Below are positions 29,100-37,241 of a DNA stretch of 64,000 bases, one piece after another. The stretch lies in the NCBI RefSeq assembly GCF_011067745.1, contig NZ_JAAMPJ010000017.1:62001-126000 (forward strand). Reading direction: 5' to 3'. The stretch is from Lentzea alba (GTDB lineage: Bacteria > Actinomycetota > Actinomycetes > Mycobacteriales > Pseudonocardiaceae). Each line of letters begins with the position of its first letter. Position 1 is the first letter of the stretch. A model generated the notes under the pieces. The model did no database searches. It worked only from the letters and a program-made list of their open reading frames with translations, and had not been told where the DNA came from. A program made the translations under genes and the position numbers.

Positions 29100-29167
29100 A
29101 CTCGTCCCTGAAGGAACGAGCTTGCCAACCGCCGCAAGCGGCGGTTTCCAGGCTTGCTGCTGCCGTC
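29094..29167 (-). ncRNA. Putative TnpB guide-RNA (reRNA/omega-RNA) 3' region
   Basis: TnpB proteins use an RNA made from the 3' end of tnpB and the element's right end. Directly after the tnpB stop lie a 9-base GC-rich hairpin and a second hairpin with a TTCA loop, followed by TTCATGAC and host sequence that would form the guide. This assignment is from layout only; expression and boundaries are unknown. Confidence 0.4.
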
Positions 29168-30367
29168 CTAGCTGGCTGCCAGGATGGGCGCTGCGTCTGG
29201 GCGCATGACTTCGCCCCAGCGCACGACACCACGAGCCGCGATGTTGTGCGCTGCGTTGTGGTCGGCGTGCCCAACGAAGTCACACCGGCCACAATGGAAT
29301 ACCGCCTGACTGCGGCGGTTGCGTTTGTCAACGTGCCCGCAGGCATGGCAGGTCTGCGAGGTGTAGGCCGGATCGACCTGCGCCAACACCACACCAGCCT
29401 GCTGGGCCTTGTAGGTCAGGAACTGACCGAGTTGAGCGAACGCCCAGGAATGCAGCGTGGCCCGTTGGGGCTTGCGAAGCCGTACCCGGTCGCGGATTCC
29501 CGTCAGTTCCTCGACGGCGATCCCGCGTCCGGTGCGTTCAGCCTCGGCCACGATGGTCTTGCTGATCCGGTGGTTCACGTCGGCCGCGAACCGTGCCTCC
29601 TTGCGGTGGCGTTTCTTCAGCAGCCGTCGCGCGGAGGAGGTCTTCTTGGCCTGCAACCGCTTCCGGATTCGTTGCTGCCGCTTGCAGTAGCGGTTCAGGC
29701 GCGCCCCGGAAAACCGGTCACCGTCAGAGGTGGTCGCGATGTTGACGATGCCCAGGTCGACCCCGAGGAACCCGTTTGCCGGGTCCTGCTGAGCGGCCTC
29801 GGGATTCTCGACCACGGCGTGCAGCAGCCACACTCCGTCCCGGTGCAGCAGATCGGTTTCTCCGATCGCCGTTCGGGAGCGCAGCAGGGCGAGATGCCCG
29901 GGATTTCCGACGATCCGCACGTTGCGGAGTCGACCGGCGGTGGTCCAGACAGATACCGTGCCCTCGCGGCCCACATCGCCGAGCTGCCAGGACAGGCAGC
30001 GGGCGTCGAACGGCTGCGCCGCGTGCAGGCGGAAGACGATCGGGGTGTTCTCGACCTTTCGGCGTCGGTCCGACCCTGGCGGCCCGTAGTTGCCGGCCGT
30101 GAGGTTGGCCCGCAATGTCGTGTAGGCGTCCACGGTCTTGCCGATCACCCGGATCGCGGGCTGCGCGCCCAGCCCGAACTGTTCCCGCAGTTCGGTGTAG
30201 AAGCGTTTGTGCACGTCGAACTTCCGGAACACGCGGTGGGTGCGCATCTGGCCGGAGAGCCAGGATGCGGCGGCGTTGCAGGTGTGCAGGGTGGCCAGCA
30301 GCGCCGACGCCTGCTCGGGCGTAGGCAGCAACCGCACCTGCACGACCTGCTTCACGTTGGTCATCAT
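29168..30367 (-). CDS. tnpB: IS605-family RNA-guided endonuclease TnpB
   Basis: The 399-residue protein has the complete TnpB layout. A helix-rich N-terminal part with FDVHKRFYTELREQFG leads into a RuvC-like nuclease with the three acids in GVDLGIVNIA, AVEELTGIRDRV and CDFVGHADHNAAHNI. The zinc ribbon lies between the last two, in TCHACGHVDK and FHCGRCDF. TnpB cuts DNA with a guide RNA from the element end and promotes element retention. No catalytic residue is missing, so it may be active. It diverges from the broken tnpA. Confidence 0.93.
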   Translation of the reverse strand: MMTNVKQVVQVRLLPTPEQASALLATLHTCNAAASWLSGQMRTHRVFRKFDVHKRFYTELREQFGLGAQPAIRVIGKTVDAYTTLRANLTAGNYGPPGSDRRRKVENTPIVFRLHAAQPFDARCLSWQLGDVGREGTVSVWTTAGRLRNVRIVGNPGHLALLRSRTAIGETDLLHRDGVWLLHAVVENPEAAQQDPANGFLGVDLGIVNIATTSDGDRFSGARLNRYCKRQQRIRKRLQAKKTSSARRLLKKRHRKEARFAADVNHRISKTIVAEAERTGRGIAVEELTGIRDRVRLRKPQRATLHSWAFAQLGQFLTYKAQQAGVVLAQVDPAYTSQTCHACGHVDKRNRRSQAVFHCGRCDFVGHADHNAAHNIAARGVVRWGEVMRPDAAPILAAS

Positions 30368-30636
30368 ACGTATGCGCCGTCCTGGGCGCGGAGCTGCGCG
30401 AGTTCAGCGGCGAGACCGACCACGTGCGCTACCCGCCCAGTCTGGCCCTGCCTACACTGGTCAACAGTCTCAAAGGCGTCTCCTCTCAACGCCTGCGGCA
30501 GGAATTCTCCGCGCACATCTGCCAATGCCTGTGGGGGCAGCACTTCGTGTCGCCCTCCTACTTCGCCGGGTCGTGCGGTGGTGCGCCCTTGTCCGCCCTC
30601 AAGGAGTACATCGACCAGCAGAAGCGTCCCGACTGA
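30367..30636 (+). pseudogene. Truncated IS200/IS605 transposase tnpA
   Basis: The open frame gives the C-terminal two-thirds of a Y1 transposase: ELREFSGETDHVR, LVNSLKGVSSQRLRQEF, PSYFAGSCGGAPLSAL and YIDQQKRPD, which includes the catalytic tyrosine helix. The first third of the gene is missing, and the metal-binding His-x-His reads HVR with a short deletion after it, so the protein cannot be functional. It ends with TGA at 30636 and faces away from tnpB. Confidence 0.8.
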
Positions 30637-30717
30637 CGGCCCACTACGCGGGCAGCGCAAGCCGGGATCGGCTCGTCCTGGCCGTGAACGACCAGGCTTC
30701 CGCCGATTGGAGGCCAA

Positions 30718-31578
30718 ATGAAGAACATCGACCCGGTCAAGGCACTGGACGACAAGGTCGAGCGCCTCAAGAAGGACGTCAACCAGCTCACCACGCGGAT
30801 CGAGAACGGCCAAACCGAAGCCGCCCAACAACAACTGAGCACGAACAACCAGTTCCGGGACACCACCCGCAAGATCGCCAAGACCAACGAGCGGGTCACC
30901 GAACTGGCGGAGAGCGTCCACCGCCTCGAACGGCTCCTGGTGGCGCTGAACCGGAAGGTCAGGGCGAGCGAGACCCAGAAGGCGGACTTCGACAGCTGGC
31001 CGGAAATACCCAAACCCCTGATCGCCAAGATCCTGGCCGGCCAGGAAGCCTACGCGCGCAAGGCTTTCACCCCGCAGGAAGCCAAGGACACCCGCAAGGC
31101 CATCGCCGAGTACGACCGCAGGGCGGCGGAGGCGATCGACGCGGCCGAGGCGCTGACCACCCTGCCCGCGAACGCGGAAGCGTTGTGGCGCAAGAAGTAC
31201 AAGCAGTGGCGGGCGATCACCGAGCACGAGCGGCCGCAACCACCCGACGAAAACACGCACGCCAGGGACACCGCTGCCAAGTCAGCGGGGAACGAGGCCG
31301 TGGCGGAGGCACGGCAGAAGATCCGCAGCCGCATCGAGGACGCGGTCGCGCGCGATCTGCTGTTCCCGGCGTGGTTCGAGAACATGCTCGGACCGGCCGC
31401 ACCGCCCGGCAAAGCGGACGATTGGCTTTACACCGCAACGGATGTCGTGTTGTACCGGCTGCTGCACGACGTCACGAGCCCGGCGGACGCGCTCGGTTCG
31501 CCGCCCCAGGAACAGGGGCACCGCCGAACGCTCCACGACCGTCTGATCGTGGAGTGCGCGAACTACCGCAAGCCCTGA
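30718..31578 (+). CDS. Coiled-coil hypothetical protein
   Basis: A 286-residue soluble protein. Residues about 5-85 form a long coiled coil (KALDDKVERLKKDVNQLTTR, RKIAKTNERVTELAESVHRL). The rest is charged and helical (KAIAEYDRRAAEAIDAAEAL), ending in a more ordered part with DDWLYTATDVVLYRLLHDV. No known domain is visible. A strong GGAGG lies before the ATG. It follows the IS605 element in the same direction as the XRE-SLOG operon and may have been contiguous with it before the insertion. Confidence 0.7.
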   Translation: MKNIDPVKALDDKVERLKKDVNQLTTRIENGQTEAAQQQLSTNNQFRDTTRKIAKTNERVTELAESVHRLERLLVALNRKVRASETQKADFDSWPEIPKPLIAKILAGQEAYARKAFTPQEAKDTRKAIAEYDRRAAEAIDAAEALTTLPANAEALWRKKYKQWRAITEHERPQPPDENTHARDTAAKSAGNEAVAEARQKIRSRIEDAVARDLLFPAWFENMLGPAAPPGKADDWLYTATDVVLYRLLHDVTSPADALGSPPQEQGHRRTLHDRLIVECANYRKP

Positions 31579-31599
31579 AAACGCGGCAAGCCGTGAAAA

Positions 31600-31624
31600 C
31601 GCGGGCAGGGCGCCTCTGCCCGCG
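31600..31624. terminator. Hairpin between converging genes
   Basis: A 9-base stem (CGCGGGCAG with its complement) and 7-base loop, between the coiled-coil gene and the S1-domain gene. It can serve both directions. Confidence 0.55.
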
Positions 31625-31632
31625 CACTCACG

Positions 31633-31824
31633 TCACGCCAGCTCCAGGCTGAAACGCTGCTGTTCAGCGTCCACCGCGAGCACCTTCACCTGCACCGAGG
31701 CACCTACCGCGGCCTGTTGGCCGTGCAGGAGCCCGTGTGCACCGGCGGGGTGCTCGACGAAGGAACCGAAGGGAACGGTCGAGACGACCTTCCCCGAAAA
31801 GACATCACCAACGTTGGGAAGCAT
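31633..31824 (-). CDS. Stand-alone S1 RNA-binding domain protein
   Basis: The 63-residue protein is a single S1/OB-fold: GDVFSGKVVSTVPFGSFVE at the start, the AGAHGLLHG loop, and VQVKVLAVDAEQQRFSLELA at the end, the canonical S1 pattern. It should bind RNA or act as a small translation or RNA-decay factor; Gram-positive relatives exist as single-domain proteins. A GGAGGTG ribosome site precedes the ATG. Its transcript is single-gene. Confidence 0.85.
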   Translation of the reverse strand: MLPNVGDVFSGKVVSTVPFGSFVEHPAGAHGLLHGQQAAVGASVQVKVLAVDAEQQRFSLELA

Positions 31825-32003
31825 TGCGCATCACCTCCTCTCCCAAGCGCATCTCCAACTGAGAAGCGCGGGATCCGGAGGGGCCCTGATCAAGTCAGGG
31901 CCGGGCAACCGTTCCGCTCACGGCACAAGGCCGACCCGGCAGTCATGACACGAACCCTAACCATCACAGGCCGTTGTCCGCAACGGAATCTAGACTTCCT
32001 CAC

Positions 32004-32966
32004 ATGCTGGAGACGTCCGCACGGCTGCTGAAGCTCCTCTCGCTGTTGCAGGTGCGGCGCGACTGGACGGGTCCCGAGCTCGCGGACCGGCTCAGCGTCG
32101 ACGTCCGCACGATCCGCCGCGACGTCGACAAGCTCCGCAGCCTCGGCTACCCCGTCACGTCGCTGCCCGGCGCGACCGGTGGCTACCAGCTCGGGGCCGG
32201 CGCCGAACTCCCGCCGTTGCTGCTCGACGACGACGAAGCCGTGGCCGTCGCGGTCGGACTCAGGACCGCCGCGAACGGCACGATCGCGGGCATCGAGGAG
32301 ACGTCGATCAGGGCGCTCACCAAGCTGGAACAGGTCCTGCCGAGCAGGCTGCGCAGACGGGTCCAGGCGCTCCAGGCGCACACCACTCCCCTGATCGCCG
32401 CGGGTCCGACCGTCGATCCGGAAACGCTGACGATCATCGCCGCGGCCTGTCGCGACCACCAGCAGCTGCGGTTCACCTACGCCTCAACGCGCGGCGAGCC
32501 GGCGAAACGGCTCGTGGAACCGCAAGGGCTCGTGCACACCGGCCGCAGGTGGTATCTCGTCGCGTGGGACGTGTCCAAAGAGGACTGGCGCACGTTCCGG
32601 GTCGACCGCATCACCACCGAACCCACTCCCGCCGCCCGTTTCGTGCCCCGCGAGCCACCGGCGGAAAGCCTGGCCGAGTTCGTGTCGCGCCAGGTCGCGT
32701 CCAGCGTCTACACCTACCAGGCGGTGCTGACGATCAAGGCCCCGCTGCAGACCGTCGCCGAACGCACGTCCCCGATGTCCGTTTCGCTGGAACCGATCGA
32801 CGAGAACTCCTGCCTGATGCGCACCGGCGCGGAGTCGCTCGACCGGATGGTGTTCCACCTGCTGTTCATCGGGCTCGACTTCGAGGTGCACGAGCCGAAA
32901 GAACTCGCGGACCACATCGGATTGCTCATCACCCGCCTGCAGAACGCGATTACAGTGCAAGAGTGA
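32004..32966 (+). CDS. WYL-domain transcriptional regulator (YafY/DeoR-type)
   Basis: The 320-residue protein has an N-terminal winged helix (LLSLLQVRRDWTGPELADRL, then SVDVRTIRRDVDKLR) and a WYL ligand domain (QLRFTYASTRGEPAKR, LVHTGRRWYLVAWD). WYL regulators often respond to nucleic acids or nucleotides. TAGACT lies 7 bases before the ATG and no ribosome site is seen, so the mRNA is probably leaderless. The stop overlaps the sigma-factor GTG (GTGA), so regulator and sigma factor are co-translated. Confidence 0.88.
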   Translation: MLETSARLLKLLSLLQVRRDWTGPELADRLSVDVRTIRRDVDKLRSLGYPVTSLPGATGGYQLGAGAELPPLLLDDDEAVAVAVGLRTAANGTIAGIEETSIRALTKLEQVLPSRLRRRVQALQAHTTPLIAAGPTVDPETLTIIAAACRDHQQLRFTYASTRGEPAKRLVEPQGLVHTGRRWYLVAWDVSKEDWRTFRVDRITTEPTPAARFVPREPPAESLAEFVSRQVASSVYTYQAVLTIKAPLQTVAERTSPMSVSLEPIDENSCLMRTGAESLDRMVFHLLFIGLDFEVHEPKELADHIGLLITRLQNAITVQE

Positions 32967-33880
32967 CAGTGGACTTCGCGACCGCCGCGGACCCGTTCCG
33001 CCGGGAACTGCTCGCGCACTGCTACCGGATGCTCGGCTCGCTGCACGACGCCGAGGACCTGGTGCAGGAGACGTACCTGCGCGCGTGGAAGGCGTACGGC
33101 CAGTTCGAGGGCCGCTCGTCGGTGCGCACCTGGCTGTACCGGATCGCGACGAACGTCTGCCTCACCGCGCTCGACACACGCACCAAACGGCCGCTGCCGT
33201 TCGGGTTGACGACCAGCGCGACCGAGCGCGACCCGCTGACCCAGGATCACGAGATCCCGTGGCTGGAACCGTTCCCGACCGACCCCGCCGCGATCGTCAC
33301 GGAACGCGAGTCCACCCGGCTGGCGTTCGTCGCGGCGCTCCAGCACCTGCCGCCACGCCAGCGCGCGGTGCTGATCCTGCGCGACGTCCTGAGGATGTCC
33401 GCCGCCGAGACCGCCGATGAGCTCGACATGACCGTGGCGGCCGTCAACAGCGCTCTGCAACGGGCCCACGCGCAGCTCAAGGACCTCACCGAGGAACAGG
33501 TCACCGAGCCCGCGGACGCCAAGCCGCTGCTCGACCGGTGGGTGAAAGCGTTCGAGGCCAAGGACATCCCGGCGATCATCGGGATGTTCGCCGAGGACGT
33601 CGTCTGGGAGATGCCGCCGTACCCGCAGTGGTACCTGGGCCCGGAAATGGTCGCGTGGCACCTCGCGAACCAGTGCCCGGCCGTGCCGCACGGCGCCAGG
33701 ATGATCGCCGCGGAAGCGAACGGCCAACCCGCTTATGGGCTTTACCTGCGCGCAGAAGACGGTGTGTTCCGGCCGTTCAACCTCCAGGTCCTGGAGATCG
33801 CGACCGACCGGATCACGCGCGTCTCGTCGTTCTTCGACCTCAGTCTGTTCCCGCGATTCGGGCTGCCTTCGATCGCATGA
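32963..33880 (+). CDS. ECF sigma factor with C-terminal SnoaL-like domain (SigG/SigJ type)
   Basis: The 305-residue protein has sigma region 2 (ELLAHCYRMLGSLHDAEDLV, RIATNVCLTALD) and region 4 (LQHLPPRQRAVLILRDVLRM, AAETADELDMTVAAVNSAL). A C-terminal SnoaL/NTF2-like extension of about 120 residues (VKAFEAKDIPAIIGMFAEDV) follows. In this ECF class the extension, not an anti-sigma protein, is thought to tune activity. It is coupled to the WYL regulator by a 4-base overlap. The tail overlaps the converging phosphoesterase by 41 bases. Targets are unknown. Confidence 0.88.
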   Translation: MTVDFATAADPFRRELLAHCYRMLGSLHDAEDLVQETYLRAWKAYGQFEGRSSVRTWLYRIATNVCLTALDTRTKRPLPFGLTTSATERDPLTQDHEIPWLEPFPTDPAAIVTERESTRLAFVAALQHLPPRQRAVLILRDVLRMSAAETADELDMTVAAVNSALQRAHAQLKDLTEEQVTEPADAKPLLDRWVKAFEAKDIPAIIGMFAEDVVWEMPPYPQWYLGPEMVAWHLANQCPAVPHGARMIAAEANGQPAYGLYLRAEDGVFRPFNLQVLEIATDRITRVSSFFDLSLFPRFGLPSIA

Positions 33881-35606
33881 ACTCGGAACGGTCCAGCGGC
33901 CGGTTCACGACCCGCAGGTCGCCGATCCAGCCGTGCAACGACTTCTCGACGATCTTGTTGTACGCGTAGGCACCGACGAGCCACGGATCACCGGCGGTCG
34001 AGATGCCGCGCGCCGGTGTGGAAGGGTTGCGCAGCAAGGGAGATCCGTCGACGTAGAGCGTGGTGTGCGTACCGTCGTTCACCACCGCGACGTGCCACCA
34101 CGTCTCGTAGTGCATCTCGTGGCCCCAGTTCGTGGAGATGCCCGCCTGGTTGCGCGGGAACACCGCCCACTGCAGCGCACCGCCATCCGCGAGGTTCAGC
34201 GTCGCGATCGGCTCGCTCGGGTCGTCAGCGGTCTTGCCGGCCGCCGTTCCGGGCGCGAGCTTGGTGAACAGGCCGCACCACGGGTGGTCGAAGTCCGCGG
34301 GCAGCTTGAGGAACAGCTCGATCGTGTACCCGCGCTCGAACGTCTCGCGGTTGATCGGCGCGGAATCCACAGTGGACAGGTAGCCGTTCTTGCCGAAGTA
34401 CAGCGAACGGTGCGACGGCGCGAACCGGTGATGATCATCGCCTGGAGCCAGCGTCCCGGTCTGCTTGAGGTCGTTCCCGTTGCCCGACAGGTCCTTCAGC
34501 CCTTCCCCGAGCCGCCAGTACGCGACCGTGCCGCGCACCAGCACGTCGCGCACGGGTTGAGCGGGAGGCAGCACCGGCGGGTCGAAGCGCGCGAACCGCT
34601 GTTCGAAGTCGATCGGCACGCTGAACCTGTCGGCCGGGCCGGTCAGTTCGGTCTCGTTGCGTTCCAACGGGTTGAGCGACCTCTTGCCGAGCAGCCACGG
34701 CGACAGCGTGCGCACGTCGATCGTCTTGCGGTCCAGGTCGAAGTGGTACAACCGGATCATCGCGCCGCCGCCGTAGTAGCGGTCCTGGTAGTTCGTGATG
34801 TGCACGTGCACGTCGTTGCCGGCGGTGTTGCGCAACGTCGCCCGCGCCGGCGGCCAGAAGTGCCCGTTCAACGTCAGGAAGATCTGGTCGTTGTCCTTGA
34901 TCAGCTCGTCCCACAGCTTGCGGCCGTAGTCGGACATCACCGCGGCACCGTCACCGCCGTCGTGGACCAGCTCGTGCGTGGTGAGGATGACGGGCAGCTT
35001 CGCGTGCTGCCGCAGAACCGACCGCGCCCACTCGAAACCCTTGGCGGACATGCGCCAGTCCAGCGCGAGCACCAGCCACTCCTTGCCGCCCGCGCGGAAC
35101 ACGTGGAACGAGTTGTACCCGTCCGCGCTCGCACCGCGGAACGTCGGCGAGTCGCGGAACCGCTGCGGCCCGAACCGGTCCAGGTACGGCGTGCGGCCGC
35201 GCTGGTCGTCGGTGCGCGAGTCCGGCAGGTCGTGGTTGCCCGCGAGGACGCTGTACCCGACCCGGCGGCGGTCGAGCACCTCGAACCGCTCGCTGATGTC
35301 GTCGATCTCGCTCTTCTGCCCGTTCTCGACGAGGTCGCCGAGGTGGCTGACGAAGACGATGTTCTCGGACTTCCGGCGGTCGACCAGGTACTGCAGGGTC
35401 GCCTTCAACGGCGCCGGGTCGCCCCGGTCGAGATCGAACATGTACTGCGTGTCCGGGATCACGGCGAGCGTGAACCGCCGCGCCTCAGGGTCCGGCCGCC
35501 CGCCGCCGACAACGATGTCAGCGCTTGCGGAACCGGGCGTGACCAGGGCGGCAGCGGCGGCGGTCGCACCGGTGCCGAGCAGGAAGGAACGACGGGACGC
35601 AGTCAT
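33840..35606 (-). CDS. Tat-exported calcineurin-like phosphoesterase with LamG-type domain
   Basis: A twin-arginine signal (SRRSFLLGTGATAAAAALV) begins this 588-residue protein. The metallophosphoesterase core shows VIPDTQY, SHLGDLVEN, GNHDLPD, TTHELVH and LNGHFWPP, a complete metal set. The C-terminal 190 residues form a concanavalin/LamG-like domain (TIELFLKLPADFDHPW, ATLYVDG-type strands) that may bind sugar. It acts outside the cell; the phosphate ester is unknown. It runs against the sigma-factor gene with a 41-base tail overlap. Confidence 0.88.
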   Translation of the reverse strand: MTASRRSFLLGTGATAAAAALVTPGSASADIVVGGGRPDPEARRFTLAVIPDTQYMFDLDRGDPAPLKATLQYLVDRRKSENIVFVSHLGDLVENGQKSEIDDISERFEVLDRRRVGYSVLAGNHDLPDSRTDDQRGRTPYLDRFGPQRFRDSPTFRGASADGYNSFHVFRAGGKEWLVLALDWRMSAKGFEWARSVLRQHAKLPVILTTHELVHDGGDGAAVMSDYGRKLWDELIKDNDQIFLTLNGHFWPPARATLRNTAGNDVHVHITNYQDRYYGGGAMIRLYHFDLDRKTIDVRTLSPWLLGKRSLNPLERNETELTGPADRFSVPIDFEQRFARFDPPVLPPAQPVRDVLVRGTVAYWRLGEGLKDLSGNGNDLKQTGTLAPGDDHHRFAPSHRSLYFGKNGYLSTVDSAPINRETFERGYTIELFLKLPADFDHPWCGLFTKLAPGTAAGKTADDPSEPIATLNLADGGALQWAVFPRNQAGISTNWGHEMHYETWWHVAVVNDGTHTTLYVDGSPLLRNPSTPARGISTAGDPWLVGAYAYNKIVEKSLHGWIGDLRVVNRPLDRSEFMRSKAARIAGTD

Positions 35607-35671
35607 GGCGCGGAGCGTAAGTGCGCTTCACCAACACCACGCGAACAGCAAGCAAAGCTTGGCCTGCCGAG

Positions 35672-35783
35672 TGCACGCGGGGAGCTTTCGTTCACTTGGA
35701 GCGCACGCGGGGCCCCCGCGTGCTGCGTGACAGCACGCGGGGGCCTTTCGTACTGCGTGACAGTACGAAAGCTCCCCGCGTGC
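35672..35783. repeat. Cluster of GCACGCGGGG dyad repeats (copy 2 with partial units)
   Basis: Three related units occur in tandem: a half unit GCACGCGGGGAGCTTTCG at about 35673-35690, a short palindrome of 10-base arms at 35703-35723, and a full dyad at 35733-35783 with a 23-base stem and one mismatch. The full unit matches the elements at 12422 and 57478. It fills the gap between the phosphoesterase and the exporter gene. Confidence 0.75.
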
Positions 35784-35802
35784 GTCGATAGCATGGCTAA
35801 CT

Positions 35803-36522
35803 ATGTCTTGGGGGTTGCTGGCGGTGGCCGGGGTGGTTGTCGCGCTCGGCGGGGTGTTGCAAGGGTTGATCGGGTTTGGACTGGCACTGATCGTGGTGCC
35901 GATCCTCGCGTTGCTGGATCCGGCTTTGCTGCCGGTGCCGGTGCTCATGGTCGCCACTGCGCACGCGTCGATGTCGCTGGTGAGGGAGTTCGCCGACGTC
36001 GACTGGCGCGGCGTCGGCTGGGCGATGCTGGGCAGGCTGCCGGGCACGGTCGTCGGGATCCTGATCGTCGACGCGCTCGACCCGAAGGGCTTCGGTCTCG
36101 TGGTCGGCGGCTCGGTGTTGGCGTGTGTGCTGCTGTCCATCACCGCCTGGCGCCCGCAACCGGAGCCGAAATCGCTGGTCACCGCAGGGTTCGCGAGCGG
36201 CTCGTTCGGCACGGCGACGGCGGTGGGCGGGCCGATGGTCGCGCTGCTCTACCAGAACCAGGCCGGACCGCAGGTCAGGGCGACGCTGGCGGCCTTCTTC
36301 GTGCTCGGCTCGGGTGCCTCGATCGTCGGACTGCTCGCGGCCGGGCAGGTGCACGCACACCAGCTGTGGGCGGGGCTCGCGCTGATCCCGTTCCTGGTGG
36401 CCGGGTTCCTGCTGTCCGGGCCGTTGCGCAAGCGGTTCGACGCGGGCGGGATCCGCACGCCGATGCTGATCGTGGCGGGCGCCAGCGCGGTGGTGCTGAT
36501 CGTGCGGAGCGCACTCCTGTGA
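35803..36522 (+). CDS. TauE/SafE-family sulfite exporter-like permease
   Basis: A 239-residue integral membrane protein of about seven to eight helices with the duplicated TauE/SafE pattern: GGVLQGLIGFGLALIVVPIL in the first half and ASGSFGTATAVGGPMVALLY in the second. Family members move sulfite, sulfoacetate or other organosulfonates; the substrate here is unknown. Its stop overlaps the start of the next membrane gene (GTGA). Confidence 0.88.
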   Translation: MSWGLLAVAGVVVALGGVLQGLIGFGLALIVVPILALLDPALLPVPVLMVATAHASMSLVREFADVDWRGVGWAMLGRLPGTVVGILIVDALDPKGFGLVVGGSVLACVLLSITAWRPQPEPKSLVTAGFASGSFGTATAVGGPMVALLYQNQAGPQVRATLAAFFVLGSGASIVGLLAAGQVHAHQLWAGLALIPFLVAGFLLSGPLRKRFDAGGIRTPMLIVAGASAVVLIVRSALL

Positions 36523-37241
36523 TCTATTGGTTCTCGGGCGCGCTGGCGGCGGTTCTGCTTCTGCTCGCCGTGGCACCACGGCCCGCGTGGGTGGCGCTTG
36601 CGATCGCCGGAGCGGGGGCGTTCGCGGCCGTCGAGGCGGTGCCGAGCGCACCCCCCTCTTGGCCCGGCTGTCCCAACGGCGCCAGCGCGTGCATTCAGAT
36701 CGGCTGGTACACCGGCGAGGAAGACCACGAGCCGAGCTTCATCAGGTTTCTCTACGACTGGCCCACCGTCCCGGCCTGGCTGGTCGTCGCCGGCGTACTG
36801 GGCTGGGCGATCCGGCGCCGCAGCTGGCGAACAGCGATCGCCAGCGCGGTCTACGGCGCGGCGGTGTTCGTCATGCCGTACGAAGCCCCGATCGTGCTTC
36901 TCGCGGCTGCGGCGGCTGCGATCGGACCGCGCAGGGACGCCCACTACCTCGCCGGTGTCGGGCTCTTCGCACTCGCGTGGACGGACCTGCCGTGGACGTT
37001 GCTGATCACGATCACCGTCACGCTCGCCCTCGGAATCCGGGCCGTGGCAACGAAGAACGGCGTCAACGCGGCCGCGGCCCTGGTTTCTTTGGCCTCGGCC
37101 CCGCTGACGCCGTTCCTCAGTGCGGGAGTGCTGCTGACAACCGTGTTGATCAGGCGAACGGCTGCACGTTCGGCTGGAACACCGAACCCTCGGCCGGCGC
37201 GACCAGATCAACCAGGTACTTCGCCACCGCCGCGTCCGTAG
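36519..37241 (+). CDS. Polytopic membrane protein, unknown function
   Basis: The 240-residue product has about seven hydrophobic helices (YWFSGALAAVLLLLAVAP, WLVVAGVLGWAI, LLITITVTLALGI) and a short extracytoplasmic loop with two cysteines (CPNGASACIQIGWYTGEED). The C-terminal tail is proline-rich. The GTG start overlaps the exporter stop, so they may form a unit. The last 92 bases overlap the converging peptidase gene, which is long for such an overlap, so the exact end is worth checking. Confidence 0.65.
   Translation: MIYWFSGALAAVLLLLAVAPRPAWVALAIAGAGAFAAVEAVPSAPPSWPGCPNGASACIQIGWYTGEEDHEPSFIRFLYDWPTVPAWLVVAGVLGWAIRRRSWRTAIASAVYGAAVFVMPYEAPIVLLAAAAAAIGPRRDAHYLAGVGLFALAWTDLPWTLLITITVTLALGIRAVATKNGVNAAAALVSLASAPLTPFLSAGVLLTTVLIRRTAARSAGTPNPRPARPDQPGTSPPPRP

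Larger units (their letters stand above)
29094..30660 (-). mobile_element. IS605-type insertion element: intact tnpB, decayed tnpA
   Basis: The element contains a full tnpB on the reverse strand and a truncated tnpA on the forward strand, back to back as in IS605. On the right end, after tnpB, two hairpins lie at about 29105-29150: a 9-base AACCGCCGC stem and CTCGTTCC/GGGACGAG. These resemble IS200/IS605 right ends and guide-RNA scaffolds. The left end after tnpA is not sharply visible. With tnpA broken the element cannot move by itself. Exact ends are estimated. Confidence 0.75.

Noticed and set aside
33735-37241. A 1168-codon open frame on the forward strand
   Set aside because: Only its last 240 codons (from the GTG at 36519) look like a protein. 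The rest is antisense to the phosphoesterase, whose domain motifs are clear.
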